From assembly GCA_937951955.1 (NCBI GenBank), contig CALGAD010000063.1, forward strand, positions 1 through 19,887: a stretch of DNA of 19,887 nt, read 5' to 3'. How positions within the stretch are numbered: the stretch's first letter is position 1; every line of letters begins with the position of its first letter. The notes below the pieces were generated by a model. It did not search any database. It was not told the origin of the DNA and was given only the letters and a program-made list of their open reading frames with translations. Below are positions 14,995 through 19,887 of the stretch, in pieces. Origin of the DNA: an uncultured Bacillaceae bacterium (lineage in GTDB: Bacteria > Bacillota > Bacilli > Bacillales > Caldibacillaceae). Made by a program: the position numbers and the translations under genes.

Positions 14995-15288
14995 ATGGAT
15001 TTCTATTTTCCATATGACGATTATCAAGATGATTTGATGAGACAGCAATACGGTGACTGGGGCGGTGGATATGGCGGATATCATGGTGGACATCACGGTG
15101 GCCACCATCACCACGGTCATCATCACGGCCATCACCATCATGGCCATCACGGTCACCATCATTTTCATCACCCGCATCACTGGCATGGTCACCATCACCA
15201 CCCGCACTGGTGGCATATGGGCGGTTTTCCCCAAGGTTGGGGCGGTTTTGGTGGCGGATTCGGTCCCGGTTTTTGGGGTAACTGGTAA
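14995..15288 (+). CDS. Small histidine/glycine-rich protein, putative metal-binding
   Basis: This 97-residue protein contains about 30 His and 26 Gly, plus seven Trp and no Cys. The order is an acidic/aromatic head (DFYFPYDDYQDD, about 1-20), a Gly-Tyr stretch, a long run of HHG/HHHG/HHHHG repeats (about 30-75), then a Gly-Trp-Phe tail (75-97). An excellent ribosome binding site (AAGGAGG) precedes the ATG, and a terminator follows, so it is likely a real single gene. The composition suggests binding of Ni, Zn, Cu or Co, like Hpn-type histidine-rich proteins, or a role as a spore-coat or surface component. No family was recognised and no function should be assumed. No signal peptide is visible. 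Confidence 0.8.
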   Translation: MDFYFPYDDYQDDLMRQQYGDWGGGYGGYHGGHHGGHHHHGHHHGHHHHGHHGHHHFHHPHHWHGHHHHPHWWHMGGFPQGWGGFGGGFGPGFWGNW

Positions 15289-15296
15289 TTTTCATG

Positions 15297-15333
15297 AAAG
15301 GGAAACGTCACAGCACGTTTTCCCTTTTTATTT
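15297..15333 (+). terminator. Intrinsic terminator after the His-rich gene
   Basis: AAGGGAAACGT pairs with ACGTTTTCCCTT (one bulged T) around a six-base loop, followed by a T-rich tail. It lies about ten bases after the stop codon. Confidence 0.88.
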
Positions 15334-15455
15334 CTCTCAATATCCAGACCGTTATTTTTACACACGACAGCTGTTTTCTGTGAATTTGGTCACGGAATGT
15401 TGCCATGAATTTTTGAGATAGAAAATCTTACGGATATGAAGCCCCAAGATTCCGA

Positions 15456-15471
15456 AAGGATAATTATCCTT
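15456..15471. repeat. 16-bp palindrome AAGGATAATTATCCTT
   Basis: This perfect self-complementary 16-mer lies in the AT-rich gene-free stretch 15334-15632, about 160 bases upstream of the riboswitch promoter. Its GATAATTATC core superficially resembles half of a Fur-type site, but it does not match a full Fur box. The rest of that stretch is AT-rich with no gene that I can support. Confidence 0.4.
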
Positions 15472-15632
15472 GTTTTACTTACAAAAATCTCTGTATAGCA
15501 GTAAAATTTCTACAGTATATTATAATTTTAAAAATATTTGCTTAATCATCATAATCTAAATAAAAAACAATAAAGTAAAGTGCTTAATTAGCTGTAAAAA
15601 TGGAAAAATTATATATTCAGATAAAAATATAT

Positions 15633-15662
15633 TTGACAAATATACTAAATTTGGTACATAAT
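15633..15662 (+). promoter_or_regulatory. Sigma-A promoter for the riboswitch-controlled symporter
   Basis: A perfect TTGACA (15633-15638) and CATAAT (15657-15662, 5 of 6 matches) are separated by 18 bases in AT-rich DNA. The transcription start would be near 15669, just before the riboswitch. Confidence 0.7.
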
Positions 15663-15690
15663 AATAACATCGCATCTTACAATTTCATAG

Positions 15691-15812
15691 GCAAATCGCT
15701 TAATCAATTATTTGAGCGGGGGAACCATTTTTTTGGGGTGAATCCATGTAAACACATGGTAGGGTTACGCCGACCCGAACCCGTCAGCTAACCTCGTAAG
15801 CGTTAGGTGAAA
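15691..15812 (+). ncRNA. c-di-AMP riboswitch (ydaO-yuaA class)
   Basis: The leader carries the conserved blocks of the ydaO-yuaA aptamer in order: ATCGCTTAATC, GAGCGGGGGAACC, GGGGTGAATCC, GCCGACCCGAACCCGTCAGC and TAACCTCGTAAGCG. The terminal helix can be drawn from CGCTTA (15697-15702) with TAAGCG (15797-15802), and a variable hairpin from CCATGT (15744-15749) with ACATGG (15754-15759). Known members bind two c-di-AMP molecules and usually switch transcription off. A terminator hairpin follows at once, and the regulated gene is the amino acid symporter at 15891. Confidence 0.93.
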
Positions 15813-15825
15813 ACTGGCGCAAAAG

Positions 15826-15852
15826 CACATGGTTTTACCTATGTGTTTTTTT
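15826..15852 (+). terminator. Riboswitch expression-platform terminator
   Basis: CACATGG (15826-15832) pairs with CCTATGTG (15838-15845), with one bulge, followed by seven T. The same CACATGGT occurs inside the aptamer at 15753-15760, so the 3' arm has an alternative partner. The arrangement fits ligand-controlled premature termination. Confidence 0.85.
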
Positions 15853-15890
15853 GTTTGCTTTTTTCTATTTTTCAAAAAAGGAGGAATCGT

Positions 15891-17165
15891 ATGAAAAAAA
15901 TAGGTTTATCCGGAAAGATAGTAATCGCTCTTATTCTCGGTGCCATTGTTGGTCTTACCATGAATTTGTATTTCGGTTCAGCTTTCCCCTATTTTGATGA
16001 ATATTTATTCACCCCGCTTGGTAAATTTTTTATCAACCTCATCTTGATGCTAGTCGTCCCGCTCGTATTTTTCTCCATTGCCGTCGGAACAGCTTCCATT
16101 GGAAATCCCAAAATGCTTGGTCGTATCAGTGGAAAGGCAATGTTGTATTTCCTGGTCAGCGTTGTTTGTGCGATAATTACCGGAATTTTATTAACCTATA
16201 TTTTCAAACCAGGATTGCGAGGAGATTTTGATTTATCTAATGCAAGTATCGGCTTTGACGTACCTTCCGTTGAAGAGCAACCAACATTGATGGAGTCTCT
16301 GGTGAACATTATCCCTACTAACCCTATTAGCGCCATGGTAGAAGGAAATATGCTGCAAATTATCATGTTTTCTGTGTTAATTGGACTTGCCATGGCGGTT
16401 TTAGGGGAAAAGACGAAACGGGTGTACGAATTTTTTGAACAGGCCAACGAAATCATGATGTACCTCATCCGTTTAGTCATGAAACTCGCGCCATACGGTA
16501 CGTTCGGACTAATTGCTTCCAGCATCGGTAAAATGGGCTTTGATGCGGTAGAAGCGATGAGTATTTATATGATCACCGTGCTACTGGCTCTTGTGATTCA
16601 CTTCTTTGTCTTTTACGGTGGGTCGATGGCTTTACTGGCAAGGGTCAATCCATTCCATGTATTTAAGGAATACTTACCGGCGATGAATATAGCCTTTAGC
16701 TCATCAAGTAGCAGTGCGGCGCTGCCGGTGGCGATGGATATCGCACAAAACCGATTAGGAGTCCCAAAATCGATCAGTAGCTTTGTGCAGCCAATTGGGG
16801 CAACGATTAATATGGACGGTACTGCCATTATGCAGGGTGTGGCAACGGTCTTTATTGCACAAGTGGTTGGTTCGGATCTAACCCTTGCGCAATTAGCGAT
16901 TATCGTCATCACCGCAGTGTTAGCAAGTGTCGGTACTGCAACTGTTCCCGGGGTCGGTCTGGTGATGTTAGTAATGGTCTTACAATCTGTCAACTTACCT
17001 GTAGCAGGTATTGGCTTGATTATCGGCATTGACCGGGTACTGGATATGGCCAGAACGGTCGTTAATAGTACAGGAGATGTCGTCTGTGCAGTGATTGTTT
17101 CTGAATCAGAAAAACGCCGGGAAGCAAAACTTAAGAATCAAGTTGGATTGAAAAAAGCAATATAA
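15891..17165 (+). CDS. Dicarboxylate/amino acid:cation symporter (DAACS; glutamate/aspartate type)
   Basis: This 424-residue elevator-type secondary transporter starts at ATG 15891 after AAGGAGGAATCGT. Family landmarks are present: serine-rich hairpin 1 tip SSSSSSAALP (about 276-285), NMDGTA in helix 7, hairpin 2 with GTATVPGVG, and helix 8 IDRVLDMARTVVNSTGD. In helix 8 the Asp and Arg align with D394 and R397 of archaeal GltPh, which bind the amino group and side-chain carboxylate. That favours glutamate/aspartate over plain C4-dicarboxylates (inference). Coupling ion (Na+ or H+) is not decided by sequence. The gene lies alone behind a c-di-AMP riboswitch and ends at a terminator, so expression probably falls when c-di-AMP is high. 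Confidence 0.92.
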   Translation: MKKIGLSGKIVIALILGAIVGLTMNLYFGSAFPYFDEYLFTPLGKFFINLILMLVVPLVFFSIAVGTASIGNPKMLGRISGKAMLYFLVSVVCAIITGILLTYIFKPGLRGDFDLSNASIGFDVPSVEEQPTLMESLVNIIPTNPISAMVEGNMLQIIMFSVLIGLAMAVLGEKTKRVYEFFEQANEIMMYLIRLVMKLAPYGTFGLIASSIGKMGFDAVEAMSIYMITVLLALVIHFFVFYGGSMALLARVNPFHVFKEYLPAMNIAFSSSSSSAALPVAMDIAQNRLGVPKSISSFVQPIGATINMDGTAIMQGVATVFIAQVVGSDLTLAQLAIIVITAVLASVGTATVPGVGLVMLVMVLQSVNLPVAGIGLIIGIDRVLDMARTVVNSTGDVVCAVIVSESEKRREAKLKNQVGLKKAI

Positions 17166-17190
17166 AAATGTATTTAATCAATGAAGAATT

Positions 17191-17223
17191 CCTGTCAGGA
17201 ACTTTTGTTCCGACAGGATTTTT
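17191..17223 (+). terminator. Intrinsic terminator after the symporter gene
   Basis: CCTGTCAGGAAC pairs with GTTCCGACAGG (one bulged A) around a TTTT loop, followed by ATTTTT. It is the only terminator before the OsmC-family gene. Confidence 0.9.
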
Positions 17224-17233
17224 ATGTTAAATA

Positions 17234-17242
17234 TGGTATAAT
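17234..17242 (+). promoter_or_regulatory. Extended -10 promoter for the OsmC-family gene
   Basis: TGGTATAAT fits the TGnTATAAT extended -10 pattern. No good -35 is present. The start codon lies 35 bases downstream. Confidence 0.5.
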
Positions 17243-17276
17243 TTTCGTAAATCACTTAAATAGGAGCGTATGGAAC

Positions 17277-17666
17277 ATGAAATATCGTTTAACTGAAACC
17301 GGTGCATTTCAAACAGAGTTGGAATACGGAACATTGACGATCTCCGGTAATTCTGAATTAGGGTTCCGTCCTTTTCAATTGCTTGTTTCTTCTATAGCTG
17401 GATGCAGCGGCAGTGTCTTTAAGAAAATTCTCGAAAAAAAGAAAATTGCTTACGACGATATCGAAATTGATGCTCGCGTGGAACGGGATGAAAAGCAGGC
17501 AAATAAAGTGACAAAGATCGAACTGCAATTTACAGTAATTGGGCAAAATCTCGATATCGAGCAACTGGAAAAGTCATTGCACATCGCTTCGAAAAATTGT
17601 TCGATGGTTCAATCGGTTAAAGATGCGATCACAGTCATAGAAAAAGTGCAGATTCGGGAGAATTAA
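17277..17666 (+). CDS. OsmC family protein
   Basis: This 129-residue protein belongs to the OsmC/Ohr fold, whose classical members are thiol peroxidases that reduce organic hydroperoxides. The two cysteines expected for the active site are visible: C43 in SSIAGCSGSVFKKILEKKKI on the central helix and C108 in ASKNCSMVQSV. Its compact size and the beginning MKYRLTETG suggest the YhfA-like subgroup, whose substrate is unclear, rather than Ohr itself. ATG 17277 is chosen, with AGGAG about ten bases upstream; longer in-frame readings run back into the terminator of the previous gene. It has its own probable promoter. Confidence 0.87.
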   Translation: MKYRLTETGAFQTELEYGTLTISGNSELGFRPFQLLVSSIAGCSGSVFKKILEKKKIAYDDIEIDARVERDEKQANKVTKIELQFTVIGQNLDIEQLEKSLHIASKNCSMVQSVKDAITVIEKVQIREN

Positions 17667-17692
17667 TTTTAAGGGTTCGAATACCGCGAATA

Positions 17693-17721
17693 TTGACTAA
17701 AATTCCGTTTGGTTTTAAAAT
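17693..17721 (+). promoter_or_regulatory. Sigma-A promoter for tRNA-Gly
   Basis: TTGACT (17693-17698), a 17-base spacer and TAAAAT (17716-17721) make a strong promoter whose start would fall about 18 bases before the mature tRNA 5' end. Confidence 0.75.
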
Positions 17722-17745
17722 AATAAGTACCATATAGATGAAATT

Positions 17746-17818
17746 GCGGAAGTAGTTTAGTTGGTAGAACATCAGCTTCCCAAGCTGAAGGTCGCGGGTT
17801 CGAGTCCCGTCTTCCGCT
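17746..17818 (+). tRNA. tRNA-Gly (anticodon CCC)
   Basis: A full 73-base cloverleaf can be drawn. Acceptor GCGGAAG pairs perfectly with CTTCCGC, the D arm is GTTT/GAAC, anticodon stem TCAGC/GCTGA encloses loop TTCCCAA with anticodon CCC (decodes GGG), and the T arm GCGGG/CCCGT encloses TTCGAGT. The discriminator is U73, as usual for bacterial glycine tRNAs. No 3' CCA is encoded. It has its own promoter and terminator, so it is a singleton rather than part of a cluster. Confidence 0.95.
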
Positions 17819-17826
17819 TGATACGC

Positions 17827-17862
17827 GTCATGCCTGTTTACAGGCATGACTTTTTCTTTTTT
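17827..17862 (+). terminator. Intrinsic terminator after tRNA-Gly
   Basis: Perfect 10-bp stem GTCATGCCTG/CAGGCATGAC with a TTTA loop, followed by TTTTTCTTTTTT. Confidence 0.95.
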
Positions 17863-17954
17863 AAAACTGGAAAGATTTTATGTGAAAAGGACGGAATTTA
17901 AAAAAATTCAGCAAGTTAATACATGGATTATTGAACAATGGCATAAATCATTCT

Positions 17955-18418
17955 AATTTTGATAAAGGGGATATTGTATATCATCAAATCCAATTAAAGA
18001 ATGAGGCAGATCAATTTCAACCGCTGCTCTCAAAACAGGTTTAATCTGCTTGATTCCCGGTATGATTGAAAATGATGCGATAAAATATGGAAAACTAACG
18101 GAAGAGGAGAAGGAACTTTATCGCATTTCCAACTTCTGCAGAGTATTGACGAAGATTATGTTAAACGAAGTAAAAGAAGTGAAAACAATGTTAAAAAAGT
18201 GGAAGTAGGTAGCGTCCCGAAGGTTCCAATGTTATTAATTGTTTCTAAATGCGAGGGAACAGGTTTGAAGCAGCAAACCTGGCAAAAGATTCAAAATGAT
18301 TTTTTAACATGTGGAGTATGGGAAAATGATTGGATATGATGGATTGCATTATATTCATAACATTTATTATGAAGAAATTGCGTTGGATTTTTTAGATTTT
18401 GTGAACTCATTGCAATAA
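17955..18418 (+). pseudogene. Degenerate alpha/beta-hydrolase gene
   Basis: Hydrolase-like peptide fragments continue from one frame to the next. NFDKGDIVYHQIQLKNE and FQPLLSK (from 17955) lead, after a shift near 18038, to GLICLIPGMIENDA and KLTEEEKELYRISNFCRVLTK. After a shift near 18150-18190 come VPKVPMLLIVSKCEGTG and QTWQKIQNDFL, and after a shift near 18332 the C-terminal GYDGLHYIHNIYYEEIALDFLDFVNSLQ ending at TAA 18416-18418. VPMLLIVS and the HYIH catalytic-histidine region are typical of small alpha/beta hydrolases. At least three frameshifts and the loss of much of the N-terminal half mean it cannot make the ancestral product. A 24-codon open stretch just upstream (17882-17956) may be an older fragment; its origin is unclear. 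Confidence 0.7.
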
Positions 18419-18444
18419 TCAAATACAAGATTTACCAAAATCAG

Positions 18445-18473
18445 TTGCAAACCTCATTATGTCATGTTATAAT
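18445..18473 (+). promoter_or_regulatory. Sigma-A promoter for tRNA-Ala
   Basis: TTGCAA (18445-18450), a 17-base spacer and a perfect TATAAT (18468-18473) precede the tRNA, with the expected start about 35 bases before its 5' end. Confidence 0.8.
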
Positions 18474-18514
18474 ATCATCGTCGGTTCTGCATACAAAATA
18501 TTAATATTGTTTTT

Positions 18515-18587
18515 GGGGCCTTAGCTCAGCTGGGAGAGCGTCTGCTTCGCATGCAGAAGGTCGGCGGTTCGAGCCCGCTAGGCTCCA
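18515..18587 (+). tRNA. tRNA-Ala (anticodon CGC)
   Basis: A 73-base cloverleaf: acceptor GGGGCCT with AGGCTCC includes the G3:U70 wobble pair that identifies alanine tRNAs. The D arm is GCTC/GAGC, anticodon stem TCTGC/GCAGA encloses loop TTCGCAT with anticodon CGC (decodes GCG), and the T arm GGCGG/CCGCT encloses TTCGAGC. The discriminator is A73 and no CCA is encoded. It is a singleton with its own promoter and terminator. Confidence 0.95.
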
Positions 18588-18603
18588 TAAATATGGATTC
18601 GTG

Positions 18604-18636
18604 AACATCACGTTAAGTGATGTTTTTTTATTTTTT
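18604..18636 (+). terminator. Intrinsic terminator after tRNA-Ala
   Basis: Perfect 8-bp stem AACATCAC/GTGATGTT around a five-base loop, followed by a long T-rich tail. Confidence 0.92.
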
Positions 18637-18762
18637 GAAAGGATGCGAGATTGATAAAATTCGGGGTTTGCCGTAATAACCCAATTAATTATCAGATCAC
18701 GGTTGTAGAACAGCTTAATGAAAGCTGGTTAAAAATATTCGTACTGAAGGAGAATGAAAAAA

Positions 18763-19020
18763 ATGAAAAAATATCTCGTTCTAATATCGTTCATTATATT
18801 GGGTTTCAATTTAGTCACTTATTTGCTATTCTTCAATGGAATTGATGTAGTGCCAGATGAAACATTCTTTCCTGTAATGATCGGTGGCTCAATGATTGGA
18901 ATTTTTCTATCCTTATGCGGTGAGAGAGGTATTACGAGAAAAATTACTATGTTTGGAAATACGCTTATCCTCTTATTTACAGTTATCGGTCCACTTGTCG
19001 TTTATTTTTTATTGGGATAA
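18763..19020 (+). CDS. Small three-helix membrane protein of unknown function
   Basis: This 85-residue hydrophobic protein has three predicted transmembrane helices (about residues 4-24, 35-52 and 62-84). A short loop with DVVPDETFFP follows the first helix, and a basic stretch GERGITRK lies before the third. ATG 18763 is chosen because GAAGGAG ends ten bases upstream; ATG 18754 is in frame but only one base from that site. No family was recognised. It stands between the tRNA-Ala terminator and a DUF4180 gene, about 125 bases from the latter. Confidence 0.7.
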   Translation: MKKYLVLISFIILGFNLVTYLLFFNGIDVVPDETFFPVMIGGSMIGIFLSLCGERGITRKITMFGNTLILLFTVIGPLVVYFLLG

Positions 19021-19028
19021 ACACCCAA

Positions 19029-19056
19029 TTGAACAGTTTTTTGTTATTTGTAGAAT
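19029..19056 (+). promoter_or_regulatory. Possible sigma-A promoter for the DUF4180 gene
   Basis: TTGAAC (19029-19034), a 16-base spacer and TAGAAT (19051-19056, 5 of 6 matches) lie about 90 bases before the gene. Confidence 0.45.
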
Positions 19057-19145
19057 GACAAAAGACATGTTAACCAGTAGGGGAAAACTTTAACCGCATA
19101 AAAAATGAACAAAGGGAAGCTGAAACATAATGGAGGAATATGATT

Positions 19146-19511
19146 TTGAAAATACGTACAGTTAACGAGAACAATTTCGAAATTGCTATTATTAGTAGTG
19201 ATAAAATTCTCATCAGAGATATACAGTCGGCATTGGATTTAATGGCGACAATCCAGTATGAAACAGGATCGAGCCGTCTCATTTTGCATAAATCTGCATT
19301 TTGTGAGGACTTTTTCCAATTGAGGACGAAACTTGCAGGTGAGATCTTACAAAAATTTGTCAATTATGGTGTGAAATTAGCGATTGTCGGCGACTTTTCA
19401 GTATACACAAGCAAAAGTTTGCAAGACTTTATATACGAGTGTAATCAAGGGAAAGAAATATTTTTCCTGCCAGATGAAAAGCAAGCGATCGAAAAATTAA
19501 GTGTAGTTTAA
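19146..19511 (+). CDS. DUF4180 family protein
   Basis: This soluble protein of about 121 residues is recognised as DUF4180 by the segments ILIRDIQSALDLMATIQYETGS, FCEDFFQLRTKLAGEILQKFVNYGVKLAIVGDFS and YTSKSLQDFIYECNQG. The family is common in Firmicutes and uncharacterised. The TTG at 19146 is preferred, nine bases after TGGAGG; ATG 19140, two codons earlier, has only about three bases of spacing but is possible. No membrane helix or signal peptide is visible. It is followed by its own terminator. Confidence 0.88.
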   Translation: MKIRTVNENNFEIAIISSDKILIRDIQSALDLMATIQYETGSSRLILHKSAFCEDFFQLRTKLAGEILQKFVNYGVKLAIVGDFSVYTSKSLQDFIYECNQGKEIFFLPDEKQAIEKLSVV

Positions 19512-19538
19512 TCAATTCGATAATACGAATGAAAAGAG

Positions 19539-19572
19539 GCGATAGTCCGGGAGGGATTATCGCTTATTTTAT
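19539..19572 (+). terminator. Intrinsic terminator after the DUF4180 gene
   Basis: GCGATAGTCC pairs with GGATTATCGC (one wobble) around a GGGAG loop and is followed by a T-rich tail (TTATTTTATT). Confidence 0.8.
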
Positions 19573-19616
19573 TGAATTTATTTTGCACGAAAGAATTTAA
19601 ATAAGGGGAAGACTCT

Positions 19617-19887
19617 ATGTCAAAAGGAATCATTCATCCTATTGAATTGTATGTATCAAATTTAAAAAAGTCTGTGGAATTTTGGGGCTGGTTTTTAGAA
19701 GAAATGGGTATACCCGTATCAAAAATGGGAAACCGGACAAAGTTGGAAGTTGGGAGAAACATATATCGTCTTTGTTCAAGCTGAACAAAGATTCCTTGAT
19801 ATTCCTTATCACCGTTGTCGAGTGGGGCTTAATCATAGCGCCTTTCATGCCGAATCCCGTGCGCAAGTCGATAAGGTAACCACAAAA
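19617..19887 (+). pseudogene. VOC (glyoxalase/bleomycin-resistance) family gene, frameshifted and cut by the window edge
   Basis: The start ATG at 19617 follows AAGGGGAAGA. Residues 1-31 read MSKGIIHPIELYVSNLKKSV...EEMG in one frame, then the expected VOC sequence continues in another: YPYQKWETGQSWKLGETYIV, FVQAEQRFLDIPYHRCRVG, LNHSAFHAESRAQVD, to the edge. Removing a single A at about 19710 (GGTATACCC to GGTTACCC) restores one uninterrupted reading frame. The unshifted frame stops about 58 codons after the start. The conserved HxxFHA and YHRCRVGLNH segments look unaltered, so the shift is either recent or a sequencing or assembly error. The C-terminus is outside the window. Confidence 0.75.

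Noticed and set aside
14872..15295. Long minus-strand frames across the His-rich gene
   Set aside because: Their low-complexity Met/Val and Asp/Gly runs are antisense shadows of the His/Gly repeats.
15600..15791. Open frame of 63 codons on the plus strand
   Set aside because: It lies over the promoter and the c-di-AMP riboswitch, has no ribosome binding site, and its peptide is simply the translated aptamer.
16613..17029. Minus-strand frame of 138 codons opposite the symporter gene
   Set aside because: Antisense shadow of a strongly conserved transporter, with no start signals.
17880..18480. Possible integrated element between the two tRNA genes
   Set aside because: No integrase, direct repeat of a tRNA end or other mobile-element gene is visible; simple gene decay explains what is seen.
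18651..18845. Plus-strand frame starting at TTG between tRNA-Ala and the small membrane protein
   Set aside because: Lacks a good ribosome binding site and overlaps the better supported membrane protein gene in another frame; it could be a remnant, but nothing recognisable was seen.
1..19887. CRISPR array, insertion sequence, toxin-antitoxin or phage-defence locus
   Set aside because: No regularly spaced repeats, transposase-like frames, paired small toxin/antitoxin genes or defence-type domains were recognised on either strand.

Overview
The window reads as chromosomal DNA of a low-to-moderate G+C Firmicute, most likely a member of the Bacillaceae. The evidence is strong AGGAGG-type ribosome binding sites, frequent TTG and GTG starts, sigma-A style promoters and compact intrinsic terminators. 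Many products also resemble Bacillus subtilis proteins (YheI/YheH, CcdA, YneI, YneK, DesK/DesR, YhdY, YkhA). I see no insertion sequence, prophage or CRISPR array. Almost everything is intact core-type gene content, apart from a decayed stretch between two tRNA genes and a frameshifted gene at the right edge.

Layout, left to right. The 5' end of a small membrane protein gene runs off the left edge on the minus strand. A heterodimeric ABC multidrug exporter (yheI-yheH) follows, then ccdA and the CheY-like gene yneI, closed by a strong terminator. yneK (DUF2621) lies opposite; the ccdC gene found beside yneI in B. subtilis is absent here. Next is a three-gene micro-operon of very small proteins (DUF1659, DUF2922, YvrJ family), then type II pantothenate kinase (coaW), a membrane-anchored protein of unknown function on the minus strand, and a two-domain P-loop NTPase resembling the PRK06851 family.

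The middle holds a DUF418 membrane protein gene in an operon with a DesK-like histidine kinase and a DesR-like response regulator. A perfect 14-bp palindrome lies upstream, and a potential hairpin covers the ribosome binding site of the first gene. An MscS-type channel gene is convergent with this operon. It is followed by an overlapping acyl-CoA thioesterase / 3-methyladenine DNA glycosylase pair and a small, extremely histidine- and glycine-rich protein preceded by a perfect 26-bp palindrome.

The right part contains a clear c-di-AMP (ydaO-yuaA class) riboswitch with its own promoter and terminator. It controls a glutamate/aspartate-type DAACS symporter and so plausibly links c-di-AMP and osmotic or potassium homeostasis to uptake of the main potassium counter-ion. 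After it come an OsmC-family gene, tRNA-Gly(CCC), a broken alpha/beta-hydrolase gene, tRNA-Ala(CGC), a small membrane protein, a DUF4180 protein, and a VOC-family gene with a one-base frameshift that runs off the right edge.
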